This document shows positions 1 to 12,640 of a stretch of DNA of 64,000 bases, in pieces. The DNA is from Temnothorax longispinosus. Lineage: Eukaryota; Arthropoda; Insecta; Hymenoptera; Formicidae. The stretch is from positions 4,064,441-4,128,440 of the forward strand of contig NC_092368.1 in the NCBI RefSeq assembly GCF_030848805.1, in the 5' to 3' direction. The translations under genes were made by a program, and so were the position numbers. A model generated the notes under the pieces. That model did no database searches, was not told the DNA's origin, and was given only the letters and a program-made list of their open reading frames with translations. Position 1 is the stretch's first letter. Every line of letters starts with the position of its first letter.

Positions 1-849
1 TCGTTTTTTGAAAGATAAAGAGAAAATTTATGATAATACTTAATTCGAAAATTTTCACAATTCTAGACTCCGTGAGGGAATTACAGCAATTAAATTCTTA
101 GCTCATATTTATTTATAGACTTAACTACGATCTTGATGATAAAGTCTTACGTTTTTTTTCAAAAATCAGTATATTGCACATGCAAAAGGCTTTAACTGGC
201 CGTTATCTTATTATGGATGAATCTGCTAGTCAGTATATTATTTCACGTTACTCGATAATTTATAAGAGTAAATCTTTCAAGATACTAAACCACCCACTTT
301 GATATATCTTTTAAATTATCATATCCACTTTATATCTTGTCGTTCACGCTTTTATTGCAAGACCCTAGACTGCCTCGTGAGTTTCAAATTAAATTTTGCT
401 ATTGGAATAACAGACATCGTATCGCAAAGGATAAACGTATATAACATATACTATTAAACCAACTGGCTCTTCCAGTTCTTTACCGAACCATAATAAAACA
501 TCTATCTATCCGTTTAGCGTTTTACGAGCGTGTCCCTCGCGCGTCACGCAATCCCAGGTGACGGAGAGTCCTTAAAATCGCAGTTCGAAACTGGTAGACA
601 CGTGCACATCGGCGAACGAGAGGCATCGAACTTTGAGCTACAAGTTTACAAACTGTACACGGTGAAGAGTAAATCACTTTTCAAATCAAATCAAAATGCA
701 CGTAATGAAACCAAAGTATATTATATAATTTGAATTACATTGAAATAATGAATATCTTTATCATCTGTGAGAAAAATACGTATATTTTTATCTCTTTGCA
801 ATTTATAAATCACTCGTAAAATCAATATACGCGAGATCTAGACGTTGAT
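1..849. other. AT-rich noncoding stretch
   Basis: AT-rich DNA with only short open frames. The 67-codon frame at 530-733 on the plus strand has no recognisable motif. I see no RNA gene, repeat array or mobile element here. Confidence 0.5.
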
Positions 850-1540
850 ATTTATGCACTTTGAAATTATCCTGATGGCATCGTGTTATCCCGAGGGAAA
901 TTCGGGATTATCCTCTCCGCGCTTTGTAGGGCATCGGAACAGAACTCATCGCTCACCGATGTGCACGCGGCCTACGGCCGCTGCGCTTTCCGGCGCGGCG
1001 TTAGAACGACGCGACGCGACGGTCCGTGTGCCGGTGTCGGTAAATCTTTTCTGGCCGCGCAGGCCGCGACACGAAACGGCGTGTCAAATGCGGGAAAAGA
1101 GCTCGCCGGGGCCATAAATGCGAGGAAAGAGATCCTTTTTGTGCGGTCGAGATACACGCACGCATATACCGCGCTACAGTCTCGACGACGAGGCCGCTCG
1201 CGCCCGGTCGTTGCGGCCTATCCGGGACGACCGCAAGCGGAACACCGCAGAGTTCCTGGTACCCCGGGCGAATGCACCGCGCCGTCGTCGGCGCGCCGTT
1301 GTTCGAAGGGGACTTCGAGACAGGCGTCACTGACCGAAAAAACTCATTCTTTCTCGCAGCAAAGGAGCAGAAAGCAGAAAGCCGTGGCGGCGCGGGGCGA
1401 CGCGGCACGGCGCACCGCGGCCCGCTCGTAAAAATATTATTTACGTCCGTCACGATGGTTGCCCGATCGCGCACCGCTTTGCGCCACGGCCGCTCTTCGT
1501 CCTGATTCTTCCGCGCTCCGATATAATGCACGCCGCGCCG
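850..1540. other. GC-rich, CpG-dense block without recognised gene
   Basis: Composition switches abruptly to CpG-rich DNA. Long frames are open on both strands at once (883-1431 plus, 1001-1531 minus). That is what low stop-codon density in GC-rich DNA gives, and the translations are arginine- and alanine-rich with no family signature. It could be a regulatory CpG-rich segment or an untranslated exon; nothing seen decides this. Confidence 0.4.
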
Positions 1541-1990
1541 GTGCCGATGGTACTCTTAATTCGCCACGATATCTAAAGTTTTGTATGCACTTTGCGCCTT
1601 TGACGATCATACCTGAGAGAATCGTGAGGAAAAGACAAAGATAAATCGTGCATTTTATGCTTTTACAAATGTACTAAAAAAATGATGCAATCATCCAACT
1701 ATGTGAATAATATTTAAACTTTAATTAAATATTATTTTGAGATAATTTGAGAATTATGATCATTGGACTACATAATGTTCATCATTAATGTAGTACATTC
1801 ATGGAATTATTTGCTTGAGTAGTTTTTATCTGCTTCGTTACACCTAGACTATCAGGCTGTTTTTATGATCTTTGATTACTTTAAAACCGTGAGAGTCGTC
1901 AGTGCATTTATGAATCCATCGCAATACGACGAACTGAAACCTGGGAGATGTCTACCTTGTCGTCGGGGAGATTTCTAAACCGCCGAATAG
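1541..1990. other. AT-rich stretch with two small hairpins
   Basis: AT-rich DNA with two short inverted repeats. One has perfect 11-bp arms at 1706-1716 and 1726-1736 around a 9-base loop. The other has arms at 1767-1777 and 1783-1794 around a 5-base loop, with one bulged base. Arms this short are expected by chance in AT-rich DNA, but their closeness could mark a decayed transposon end. Confidence 0.4.
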
Positions 1991-2137
1991 CGGCCACGTA
2001 TTCAAAGGGCGTTCACTTCGAGCCTCTTCGTGAAGATAAGAGAGGGGAAACGATAGTAGCACGGGGGAAGAGGCAAAAGAGAGACCGACAGTGAACGACC
2101 GAACGAGGAGAAAGAGTGGCGAGGAAAGCAGGCAACA

Positions 2138-2164
2138 ACGACGACGACGACGACGACGACGACG
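2138..2164. repeat. (ACG)9 microsatellite
   Basis: Nine perfect ACG units. On the minus strand they produce a run of valines inside the open frame at 2002-2541. That explains the frame's length and argues against it being a gene. Confidence 0.95.
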
Positions 2165-2410
2165 TGGATGGCGAAGAGAAACGAAGAGGTGGAGGCCGCC
2201 GATGGAGCCGAGGAACGAGCTCGGCCGCGCCCGGGGGAGATTATGATAATGCCAGCAGACGTTTCGGGGCCGTAAAAATAATATGATGGTGTCTCGGCAC
2301 GGCTACCGGGTACTTTGGCCGCTCGCGTGCACGGTGATTCATTCCAGCGCGATAAAAAGCGACGTGACTCAAACTTCAACCGAAGAGAGGTACGTGGGCA
2401 TACACGCGCA

Positions 2411-2490
2411 CCTCTCTCTTCCGCTTTCTTTCTTTTGTCTTCTTTCTCTCTCCCTTTTTTCTGTTTGTCTCTTTCCTTTTCTTCTCTTTT
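2411..2490. repeat. Long polypyrimidine tract
   Basis: About 80 bases that are almost entirely C and T on the plus strand. It is read on the minus strand as a Lys/Glu/Arg-rich low-complexity peptide. It may be a decayed CT microsatellite. A splice-acceptor tract would normally be much shorter. Confidence 0.8.
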
Positions 2491-3036
2491 GCGCGAAGCT
2501 CTTCGCGGATGCATCCGCGTTCGCGCCGAAACTGCCCGCAAAAGAAGAAGCGACCGTCCGACTTCCTCGAGAGTTTTCGACGCTCGCGAAATTGCAGCTT
2601 ATTTTGAGCCCGGGATTAAAGCCGGCGCAATTTCGATAAGCATGCAATCGGTGAAATTTTCAATTTCCGTTATGAGCATTATTCGAAGATCGAAGATGTT
2701 AAAAAGAATATTTTGTGAATGTGTATCGCCGTATCAATAAGCGAGTTCCGTAAGCGATTTTTTAAATCCTTTTTACGACCCAATAAGTGCGGGAAATGTA
2801 ACGGTTTGGTAGTTTTGAATGACTTCGTCGGAATAATCAGAATATTAATAAGAATATTAAGCAAAAAGAAAGATGTTTATTGTGACATCAACATTTTTTA
2901 TGTAAATGCATAATCCATAATGCCGTACTTTGCGTCAGTATACCAGTTGGATTATGTCAACATAATGTGCTCGTAAATATAGAGAATCAAAATATTGAAA
3001 AATAGAAAAAGAAGGCGAAGAGAGGAATTAGAAATA
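2491..3036. other. Noncoding stretch
   Basis: Mixed-composition DNA turning AT-rich after about 2640. Open frames of 60-141 codons start in the neighbouring pyrimidine tract or overlap on both strands, and none has a recognisable domain. An 8-bp inverted repeat (2908-2915 with 2949-2956) is the only small structure I noticed. Confidence 0.4.
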
Positions 3037-3062
3037 ATTTATTTATTTATTTATTTATTTAA
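3037..3062. repeat. (ATTT)n tetranucleotide repeat
   Basis: About six tandem ATTT units, ending directly beside the GGGAT/ATCCC hairpin. This is the tail of the candidate LINE end on the minus strand. Confidence 0.9.
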
Positions 3063-3160
3063 CGGGATATGATCCCTTTAGTACAATTAACAAAGTGACA
3101 ACTGTTTAACGAAATAGTTTAACAAACAATAAATGCATAAGTAAGAAAAATGTTTAATGA
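3037..3160 (-). mobile_element. Probable 3' end of a 5'-truncated non-LTR retrotransposon (LINE)
   Basis: Read on the minus strand, AT-rich sequence leads into a short stem-loop and then a run of AAAT units. The stem is GGGAT/ATCCC with a 3-base loop at 3064-3076, and the tetranucleotide run occupies about 3037-3062. A terminal hairpin followed by a short tandem tail instead of poly(A) is typical of the 3' ends of several insect LINE clades. No reverse transcriptase is visible, so the copy is presumably strongly 5'-truncated. The boundary at the higher coordinate is a guess and I could not find a target-site duplication. A plain microsatellite beside a chance hairpin is the alternative. Confidence 0.45.
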
Positions 3161-5261
3161 TTAAATCATTGACGCTCGTGTTTAATTCTTCTTTAAGATA
3201 TTTATTTATTTTTTACATACAAATTGCAGATTATCTTGCATCGATGTTTTTTGTGAAAATAATGCTTTTTCTCGTGAAAGGAACACGCGGAAAGGGACGA
3301 GGCTCCATTATGCTAAGGATACCACTCGATAATCGTATACGGCCGTAAATGTCGTTTATTTTCAATAACCGACTCCATCGATAAAGGTCGGGCGCAGTCG
3401 CCGTCGTGTTACGACATTCTGCGGGGCCCATTCCGAGTATTTACTCACTCGTGCCGTGACAATTCACGGTCTTAGCGTCTTTCGAACGAGCGATGGATTT
3501 TTATGACGCGTATTCGTTTCTCCTCTCCTCGCCTCGAGGCAGAAACGATCGCGTCGACGTTGATTGCTCGATAAAAGTGACGTCGGCCGTTCGGCGCGCG
3601 GTAGTAAGTGTCTCGCGCGATCGCGATATGACGCGAAATACGAGGCAAAGCGATTCTCATGCCTTGCCGGCGCGAAAAAGCCGATGCGCGAAAACGATCC
3701 GAGGATAATGGCGAATCGGATTTTACGTATAAGGGACGTGGAGGAGTTCGCGCGTGTGTGTGCGCGCCACATGCCAGCGAGGAATGATCCTTGTTAACCC
3801 CTCGGCCGTTGCACGGCCACGCGTATCGAGAATGCATACATAAATTAAGGAATTACGGAAATTCTTACGATGTTGCTTCACGCCGTGAAGGCTGCCTTCT
3901 CTGCGAATGTACGCATTAAACCGTTCACGTAGGGGGGGTTCAGGAAGTGGATCGGCAAGATAATCTAAAAAATTGATATAATTGTGTTCTTAATCGTGGA
4001 ATACAGGTAAAAAACGTATTAACATGCTCTTCGATATTTGACCGCGGTTTAGGTTGATAGAATCTGGAGTAAGCTACATCCGAAATACTTTATAGTTGAA
4101 GAAAAGTGTTGGATAATTTCAGACCATCCTGTATTTCTCGAAGAAAGGTAGAGCGTGATGAACGGCGCCAGATTCGACAGATTAAACTCGCAGTGAACGC
4201 GCGGTTTGTACGTACATCGATTTCCAGTACGAGGGCCGCAAGGCGCTGTTATATGGACCAAACTGGGCCCATAATTATGGGCTGGTTCACTTACACGCGG
4301 TACCGCTATTTTTGCCGTACATCGGATAAGTGCTCGCATCGCGACCTGCCCCAAACCAACCTGATACTTCGGGCCTTAAAGACCCACGAATCGTCGCCTC
4401 AATTATGCTCTCAAAATTTAGGGAAATATATTTAACAAAATCTTTGGAATAGTTTAACTATATAAAAAATTTTAATCAGGATTTAATACCCTTTACCAAG
4501 CTGCTTTTCTAAAAAGGATAATTTCTTTCGTTAAAACTTAATTTCCGACCTATCATTAGATCTATCTACAGAATATATATTAAGTCTATTTAGAATTTCT
4601 TAGGAGAATAAAGAGTTCAATCACACTCAGGATTAATTTTTACCAACTTTATTTCGAGATGTTCTCAAGCGGTGCATCGAGCAATTTTAAAACGTCGAAT
4701 TCATGAAGGGGTAACGGTGGATACTTTTCGCAGCACGCCCCAGTGAATTTACGAGAGGAAATGTGTGGCCTCGGTTATTTGTCGACGACTTCGGCATTTA
4801 TTTTTCTTGCACCCGGCGGGTATTTCCTCCGTTGTTGCCCACCGTTGCCAGTTTATTTCTGCCGTTGCTTTTCCGCGGTGCGTCTGCGCCACGCGGTGCG
4901 ATGAAAATTCACGGATGCACTCGGCTGCCGGATGCAGTTTGCATAATGCGGTAGTAACTTATCGCGCCTGCATATCGTTGCCGGGACGCGGCTTGACCGC
5001 GAACACTGCGGGACATCGTCCGATTTTTTCGCGCGATAGTTCCATAAATGGTAACATGGTGATTAGCTGCTTACAACCCGGCGGCTATACAGAGCGTTCT
5101 AAAACTACATGCTAATATCGCACAGATATCGCCCTTCATATTTTTTAATTAACTTTAATTGAATCTCACATTAAAAATATCCTGAAAATGTTCTATCGAA
5201 AAACTTTTTATCGAAAAGTACGTCTAATATTGGAAATTGGGAAGAATTTTGAAAAAATTCG
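3161..5261. other. Noncoding stretch, mixed composition
   Basis: GC-rich patches (about 3280-3830 and 4700-5050) alternate with AT-rich DNA. Open frames of up to 121 codons occur on both strands over the same bases in the GC-rich patches and carry no recognisable motif. A G7 run lies near 3933-3939. No RNA gene or mobile element recognised. Confidence 0.4.
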
Positions 5262-5277
5262 GAATTTAATTAAATTC
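5262..5277. repeat. Perfect 16-bp AT-rich palindrome
   Basis: GAATTTAATTAAATTC is its own reverse complement. It lies in AT-rich DNA, so it may be chance. Confidence 0.85.
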
Positions 5278-8200
5278 TGGTTAAGAAAAATTATCTTCTC
5301 CTTCTCTGTCACATTCGTAAAAATTTGTTAATTAAATTTTGTTAACGTTATTCGGAATATATCTCTTCAATCGGAGGAACATCGTTTATGCATGAAGAGG
5401 CCTGTATCTTCGCGTGCACTACGACGCCGCGCGACGTCACGAATAGCCTCGTTCGTTCCCAGCGATGGAGATCGATTTTAATGGCATTATACGTTACCCT
5501 TGACGATCTGCCACACGGAATTTCAAGTACGAGAGCCGCGCGCGAGAATGTCGCGAATTATCCTTCTCCTTGCCCAACCGCCATCGCCAGCCGCGACTCG
5601 TACGAGCGATGTCCTTACAATCGCGCGGCTACTCGTTCGTACAATCGCTTCGTGAGAAGAGCCATATTACTCCGGACGGCCTCGAGACACATCGTGCGAA
5701 TACCATGACTGCGATACGGACGGAACTAAATCGTTTTCCGTAATGGCGGTAATTATGCGAGGCATTCTTCCATTAGAAGTTTTTCAATTACGGCATTCCG
5801 CGGGGCTTCCGTTTATAAGAGGGACCTCCGCGCCGCGCCGAGCGACGCGGCGAATTTTTCTGATGGACAATCTCTCGGGGGAATTGCGTTTGACTAATCA
5901 TCAGCGATATACGCGCGACATCCCGTAAACATTGATACGTTATTACGGTTGATTTTACGACCACGTAAAGCGCAACGGCGTATCTTGCGCGGCGTAGGCA
6001 TGGCAGACACGCGAATTGCTTGTAAAGTTTACAACCGCCGCGCTATTATAGTAGCTCGTTTTGTTTAATTAATTTGACCACCGGAATAAACATGGATTCG
6101 CCTAATTGACTGTCGCATAAATGGATACTGCTCGTCGGGAATGCGATTTAGTAACGTGACATTTCGGATTTTTTATACAATTAATGAGCTTGTTTTAATA
6201 ATCACGCGAGTGATGTACTTCAAAATATACTCAGAAAGTTTATATAAAGATATGATGCATGTTCGCTGCAGATACGAATACTATTGATATTACTTCATTA
6301 ATTATGTTTCATTTGATTTTATATTTTATTTCATTATCAGATAAAATTAGCAGAGAGCAAAATTAAAAACAAATACGTCTTTAATTAGGTGCTACTTGGA
6401 AATTAATGTACTCATTATTCGAAGCCGAACTCACCTAGCTGTTTCTGCATGGACAGCGTCGGTTATTTCGTTCAAATATTTTTTAATACATAGCCGCGTG
6501 GCGCTATGCTAAGAACGAAGGGATTAATTAGTACGGGAGGCAGCGCTTACATATTAAGTCGGGCTCGTTGCAGGCGGTTAATAATTACCATGCGGCTTTT
6601 GAAAGCCGCGTTAAAAAAGAAAATAAGCGACTTGCAGCCCGCAACAGTCGCACACCAAAATTTCGCGAAAAAAAAAGTAAAGGGACGAAGGTAAACGAGA
6701 GAGAATCAAAGGATAACGCATGCGCAATCTTTGACGGGCAAAGTATTTTTAGAAATGAACCCTCGAGGGAGAGAGCGCGACGTCACGACGTACGCATTCG
6801 CGCGGAATCGCGTCTATAGACGCCCGACTACCGAAAAGGGTTTAATTGCTGCCCTAAAGTGGCGAGGGAAAGGAAGAGGAGGGAGTTGCGCTCGTTACTT
6901 TTGATTTTGCGAAACTGCAGCCGGTAATTACGGAACTGCAGCTCCACGTAGACCCTCTCTCCCTCCTGTAACACGATGGCGTTTGTGAAAGGGGGAACGG
7001 CGAGGCGAAGCGCGAGGGAACAAGAGGGACAGGGCGCATAAAAGTAGTCGGTCGAAGGAGTTTTACGAGCAAACTTGCCGCACGTCTCTCTTCTCTCGTG
7101 TTCGAGATGATGGCTGGTAATCGGGCAACTATGCGACATTCTCATCGTATGAATAGTGTTGCTCTCGCTTTCGCCGCGTTTAAGGCAAATTTGCTCGCGG
7201 CCCGCTTTTGACGGACGCGTCGCTTCGTATCGCTTTTATGAATGCAAGGAGTGAAAAAGAAACGGATAGAGTGAATGGAAGACGATTATACTCGCATTGA
7301 ATGATGACAGAAGAAAAGTCGTTATCCAATTTGCTCTGATCGCCGGGTTTGGTTGAAGATAATTTATGCGCATTTTGTATATATCTGGATAAAAAAGACA
7401 GTTGATCCAAATGGGGTCTCTCTTTCTCTTTTTCTCTCTCTCTCTCTTTGCGTGACTCATCCAGAGCGATCGCCTGGCGTGAACCGTGTAAATTCGTCTT
7501 TACCCGCTCGAATCCGGGATCGTTCGCCGAGTGGACGCGCGCCGCTCAACGACGCTCGATATTTTAAAAATTTTCCGGACGGTTAAGTCGCGTGTGCTCC
7601 GAAGCGCAAGTTCCGATATCGGGCCGGCTACGATCTGCCGGAGCATACCGGCGCGGCGGCCTATCGGTCGGAGGGAAATTTACCGGAAACGATTCGGCTA
7701 AAGTCTCGCCTAAACTCGCGCGCGTGGATATTCCGCACAGTCACTGCGCGCGCGTTAATTTGCCTCTCGTCTTCGTCGCGGGAAACGATCTCTTTATTTA
7801 TCCAGTTGAGTCAAGGATTCCGTAACAAATGTAGAAGTTGTAGAACTAAACAATTTTGTACAAATAATACTTATATCGCTTTATGCTTTTTACGAAGTAT
7901 ATATACTAAAAGATCTCTCTTATAAAATCAAAATTATGTAATTGTCATTGAATAATGTGATAATAGATCTTACAGACAGAAAAAAGTTTCAAATAAAATA
8001 TGCATTTCATGATAAAAGGAAAGTTTCTGAATGATATTACTACTTTATTCGCAAATTTAACTGTTTTGACATCAATGATCATGGATCACCTAAAATTTCC
8101 AGACTATATGTTTATTTAGCGTGATGCGAAATGCAAGATTGTACCTCGCGGGAAAACAAATCACTCGTAACGAAAACCCCGAAAGTCAAGCGTGAAAATC

Positions 8201-11200
8201 TCCTCCATCGCGGCGCCGCGTTTGCGTTAACGAAAACGAATGATGGTAATAAGGCGCGCCGTTTTCCAAGCCTGCCTTGTCGTGTCATGCGTCATACAAT
8301 TTATAGCGGAGAAAGGGGACCAGTGTCGAAAAGGCGAGATTTTGAATAAACCACTATCGCCGCACGCGATGTTACCGGATAAGTGGTTTCGCAAAATTAC
8401 CGTAAAACTTGATTTAAAAAACGGAGACCTTTCTTTTACGACGCGACATTGCGAAATAATTGAGCGGTATTGCTGGGGATGTAAAGCGAAATCGCGCACC
8501 AAGTTACGCTATTGGAATCGATGGTAAGAATTACGAGTGAGGCTTGCTTGGTAAACGGAATGAAGAAGAACGGCTTATTCGGCGAAAGGAAAGGAATAGA
8601 CGGAAGGAAAGAAGAAAGGTTAAGACCTTATCGAAAATCCCGCGAGAACGTCCCCTGCGAGGGTAACTAAAGAGGCGGAAGGGTGAGAAGGGAGCGGTAG
8701 CAAAGAGGTTTATACGTAATCCCGATAGAAACTACAGAGGAAGCGGAGATAATAGATAATCCTCAGGAGGAATTATCTACTAACCTTCGGTCAAACTATC
8801 GGACGCGTTTGTTAACACATGATAAATTTACGAGAAAGAAAAATGTAGAAAGCAAATACACTCTAAATATTCGGTGTATGCTTTGATTGTATCGCTGCGA
8901 TAAAACTACTGTATTTTTAAGATCTTTATAGATATCCGAAAATCCAAAAGGATTCGAGATTTATGGCAACACTACCGTAATATCATCACTCAAACACGGT
9001 GAATGACATTGTAAAATGGACACCGGATAGTTGCCGAGGTATTATCCGCTTTCGGATACCGCCGGGCAAGTAATCCGTCAAAGAAAACCCGTAAAACGCA
9101 CCCGCTTTACCTCTGTCTCAGGTAAAGATTGCTGCGAGAAGCGAGGCTTTTGCTTCGTCGTAATGCGCGTTAATAATGCAGCGTGGCCTTGGTGCCGTGC
9201 AGGGTGGGAGACCTTTGCGCCGCGACATAATCGGGTAAATAATTCATCCATCGAATCCCCGGGTGTCCCTCTGGTGTCCTGTCCCGCGTGGGAGCGACGC
9301 CACTTGGGTTTGCCAAATCCACAATCGACAGCGAAAACGAAAGTGGGTGCAGCAGGCACGGGAGGGTGCATGAGCGTCGGAAAGCCGTGGCGCGAGGGAT
9401 ATTCGCGAGAGCAAACTAGGATCCAGGATCCTATACCAGGGGGGAGAAAAAGTTAATCTCGTCGTGTCGTTGAAATGAAACGCGAAAATGAGATAAATGA
9501 TCAAATTGGCACAGCGCTGAATTTGTCGTGAATTCTGTTAATAAATAAAATAAATGAAATCGCGTGCGCGCGTCGCGTTACTAATCATCTCACCTCTAAA
9601 AATGTTTATCATGCTGTAAATCAATAAAATTAAAGTACATTGTGCACACACACAAGTTATATACTAAAAAGAAATTTCACCATTCGTTAACACGGAAATT
9701 AACTTTGCGAAATGAAAGAAAGAGAGCATTTAATTATTATACATATTTCATTATCGTTCTTTTAATAATCAATATGCTTTTAATAATTAAAAAAAAAAAG
9801 CACAATATTCAAGGAAATCAAGTAAATCATATTACTCCATAATTGAGTATTATATATGATTAAAATTATTCCAATTATTTGTCAAGAAAATATTGTTCTT
9901 TACTTAATCATTATTTTAAATTATCTCAAAATTCATTTCAAGGTTCAGCAGAAATCCCAATATAGAAGCAAGTGAATAACTTAAGCAGAAATGATTAAAT
10001 TCCAAAAAGTATGGAGTGAGAAATTAAAATCGTCCGAGTGTACTCGATTGTACCCCCCCTGTCCCCTATGAATGCACGCGAGAGATGCACCGGATGCTAC
10101 CCCTCGCGCACAAACCAGAAATATCCAGCAGCGGTCCGCGTATGTGAGCATATGTGCGTATCTGGGTCTAAGAAATCGGCTATATTCGTCCGTTCCTCTC
10201 GCGTACTACTCGTCGTACGCGTACGTGACCTTACCACGGGGACGGTAATATTAGAAACTCCGACGTGTGTCCGCAGATACTGACGCTTGAACGAGCATCG
10301 GCGACAACTTGCGGTCGCTCAGATGTCCGTCGTGCATACCGATGGTCAGCAAACAGGGTCCTCATCCAGAATTAATTGCGCCCACATCGACCGATTAGCG
10401 GAAGATTTAGGTACAGTGTTAGCCTTACTTAGGGATGATTGAGACAAGCGGGGTGCCAAAGAACAAGCGAAATATAATTTGAATATTTATTTTGTATTTA
10501 GTTTCCTAATCTATTTTATTTTCTGTGATAAATTTCTTTTAAATTCCTCTGCTTTCTATCTCAAAGAACTTCTAAAAGAGCAATAAGAATTAATGTGTAA
10601 AATGAAAGAGGTAGTGGAATGAGTTATGTACTTTCGAGTAATCGGTTACGTATCAGATTTATTTGATTGAAATTAAAGAAGCTTGGTGGATAAAAATTTT
10701 CTCATTTGCATCCTTTCAATTTAGCGTAACTTATTAACAAACTCAAAAAATCGAGCTGCACCAAATCGAGTGGTTCTTTTTCCTGTGGGGTTATAATTTC
10801 GTATCAATTTCGACTTTATTAAGTTTACTCACGCCAACCTTACGCGGCCGATCAGATCAACGCACACATTTGATAGTTAATAATGGTGGATAAGAACCAT
10901 AAGTTTTATGTCAGACATTATGCATCCCAGCTTTTAATTATTACGCATATTTACGTGCCTGTTGCCGTGAATGTTAATTGCAACTCGCGCTCGTACCAAG
11001 AACATTTCCTTCTGACCGACTGTATACACGGCCGCGCTTTTTAATTATCACGTACACGACGCTACGGGGCACACAGACATACAACGCCGGAATAATTAAC
11101 GAACTCGCGAAACGTCCCGTTCGTCTCGATAGTCGCCGCGTTCTCGTTGCGATATTCTCGCGGAATATTCAGGATAATTAGCGGGAGCCAAATTATTGGC

Positions 11201-12465
11201 GCACCCGGTTTGCACGACAATCAGAAATGCCTCGTTTCGTGCTCGACAGCAATCGTCAATAATTCACAGACTAATAAGTCCGGGGCAAAACACACCGGAG
11301 GCTAGGAACGAAGTTATTTCTGCGGACGATCGTAATTAAGTACAAATTGTCCTCGGGCGATTAAGTAATCGTCCAAGTGGCGGGTGGGGGCTTAATTTCG
11401 GGTTAATGCTCGCTCGTTAATTTTCATAGTGAAGCAAAATCGTGCGTTCTATATACAAAATGAGACGGAACTGATGCTGGAAAGAAACCGCAAGAGGGAA
11501 AGTTCAAACGTAAAATAGCAGCGTACGGTAAAAGCCAATATGTATATAGAATTGTATGTGCGATAAGGAAAGTAGCTGTCGTGCGCAGGGACCATATTAA
11601 ACGCCAAAGTATTTTTTCTAAATATCGTCGGCGCAATCTGATAGAGCGAAATACGCATTAGAGAGATACCGATTTCCTATAGCGATCCGATAAGCGGCGT
11701 GAATTGCGCGGATTACAATTGCGCGAATTGCTTTACCTCGTACTGCAATTTTCAAGATCGTGATTCCCGAAGAATTGTATCCATTGCCGAGTAACTGGAT
11801 CCAGCAGTAACGTCTCCGGGGTCTACAAACGTTACAGCTCTTAGCAGGATATCCGGGCGCAATTAATGAACGTCAAATTATCGGCACGAGAGAGCCGCGC
11901 GGCAGCTCGAATTATCGTCCCCGCCGCGGCGTTCAACTCGGACTATTAACAATTTGTCCGTTAATGAGACGCGGAGCCAAGCTATATAGGTGTGCACCGG
12001 AGGCTACAAAGTCGCTCTAAACTACCGGATTTACGGTCAACCGTCTGCTAAACGCTCCGCGTAAACAGACCATTAGCAGTGGCGTGGCGTCCTCATTTCC
12101 GTTTTCACTACCAAATCTTCCGCTATTATTATCGACTGTCAACTTTTCGTTCATACTTTCGACAGAGAATACTATAAACGTATATACCTTAAAAAGTAAG
12201 TATCAACAAATAAACATATGCATTATTACAGTATAGAGATGTAAATTAGAAGACGAAATTCATATTACAGATACATATTTCTTTAGGAGGTGATAGGAAA
12301 AAAAAAGCAAAAATTGCAAGATGTTTATTTGTTATTAAACATTGTGGAAGAAAGTAAAACCGATAAACAAGAATTTTTTGGCATCGTGAAAAAAGATTAG
12401 AAGATATGCATGTGTATAAAAGTGGTTGCGACCCTTTTTCGTACATTTATAGGCGCATTAAAAAT
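5278..12465. other. Long noncoding stretch, no recognised gene
   Basis: Alternating GC-rich patches (about 5388-5930, 6750-7150, 7480-7830, 9030-9460) and AT-rich DNA. Open frames reach 141 codons (9031-9456 plus), but the frames overlap across strands and none shows a domain, signal peptide or known family. A pyrimidine tract lies at about 7417-7450 and an A-run near 9789-9799. Nothing identifiable between 9640 and 12465. Confidence 0.4.
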
Positions 12466-12640
12466 CACACACATAATTAAGTTACACATCTCTCCAGCTA
12501 TGTGACAAGTCACACACACTAATATAATCAAACATCTATTTGTGCGTGAAAAAGTAACACACTTACAGACGTCTTAAAACGGCGGACACACATCACACGC
12601 GATAAAGTGTGTGATATTCACACACTGCTTCTAACAGTGC
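12466..12640. repeat. Cluster of CACAC/GTGTG motifs with nested palindromes
   Basis: CACAC-type motifs recur in both orientations over about 175 bases. They form several perfect small inverted repeats: TGTGAC/GTCACA with a 2-base spacer (12501-12514), GTGTGTGA/TCACACAC with a 3-base spacer (12607-12625), and CACTG/CAGTG with a 7-base spacer (12623-12639). Sub-terminal regions of DNA transposons often carry such repeated motifs, but I cannot identify a family or find matching outer ends. A degenerate CA microsatellite is the simpler alternative. Confidence 0.4.

Noticed and set aside
883..1531. Long overlapping open frames on both strands (182 and 176 codons)
   Set aside because: CpG-rich DNA with few stops. 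Both translations are Arg/Ala-rich without family motifs, so neither is preferred.
2002..2541. 179-codon minus-strand open frame
   Set aside because: Its length comes from the ACG microsatellite (valine run) and the pyrimidine tract (Lys/Glu/Arg run). No domain is visible and other frames are open over the same bases.
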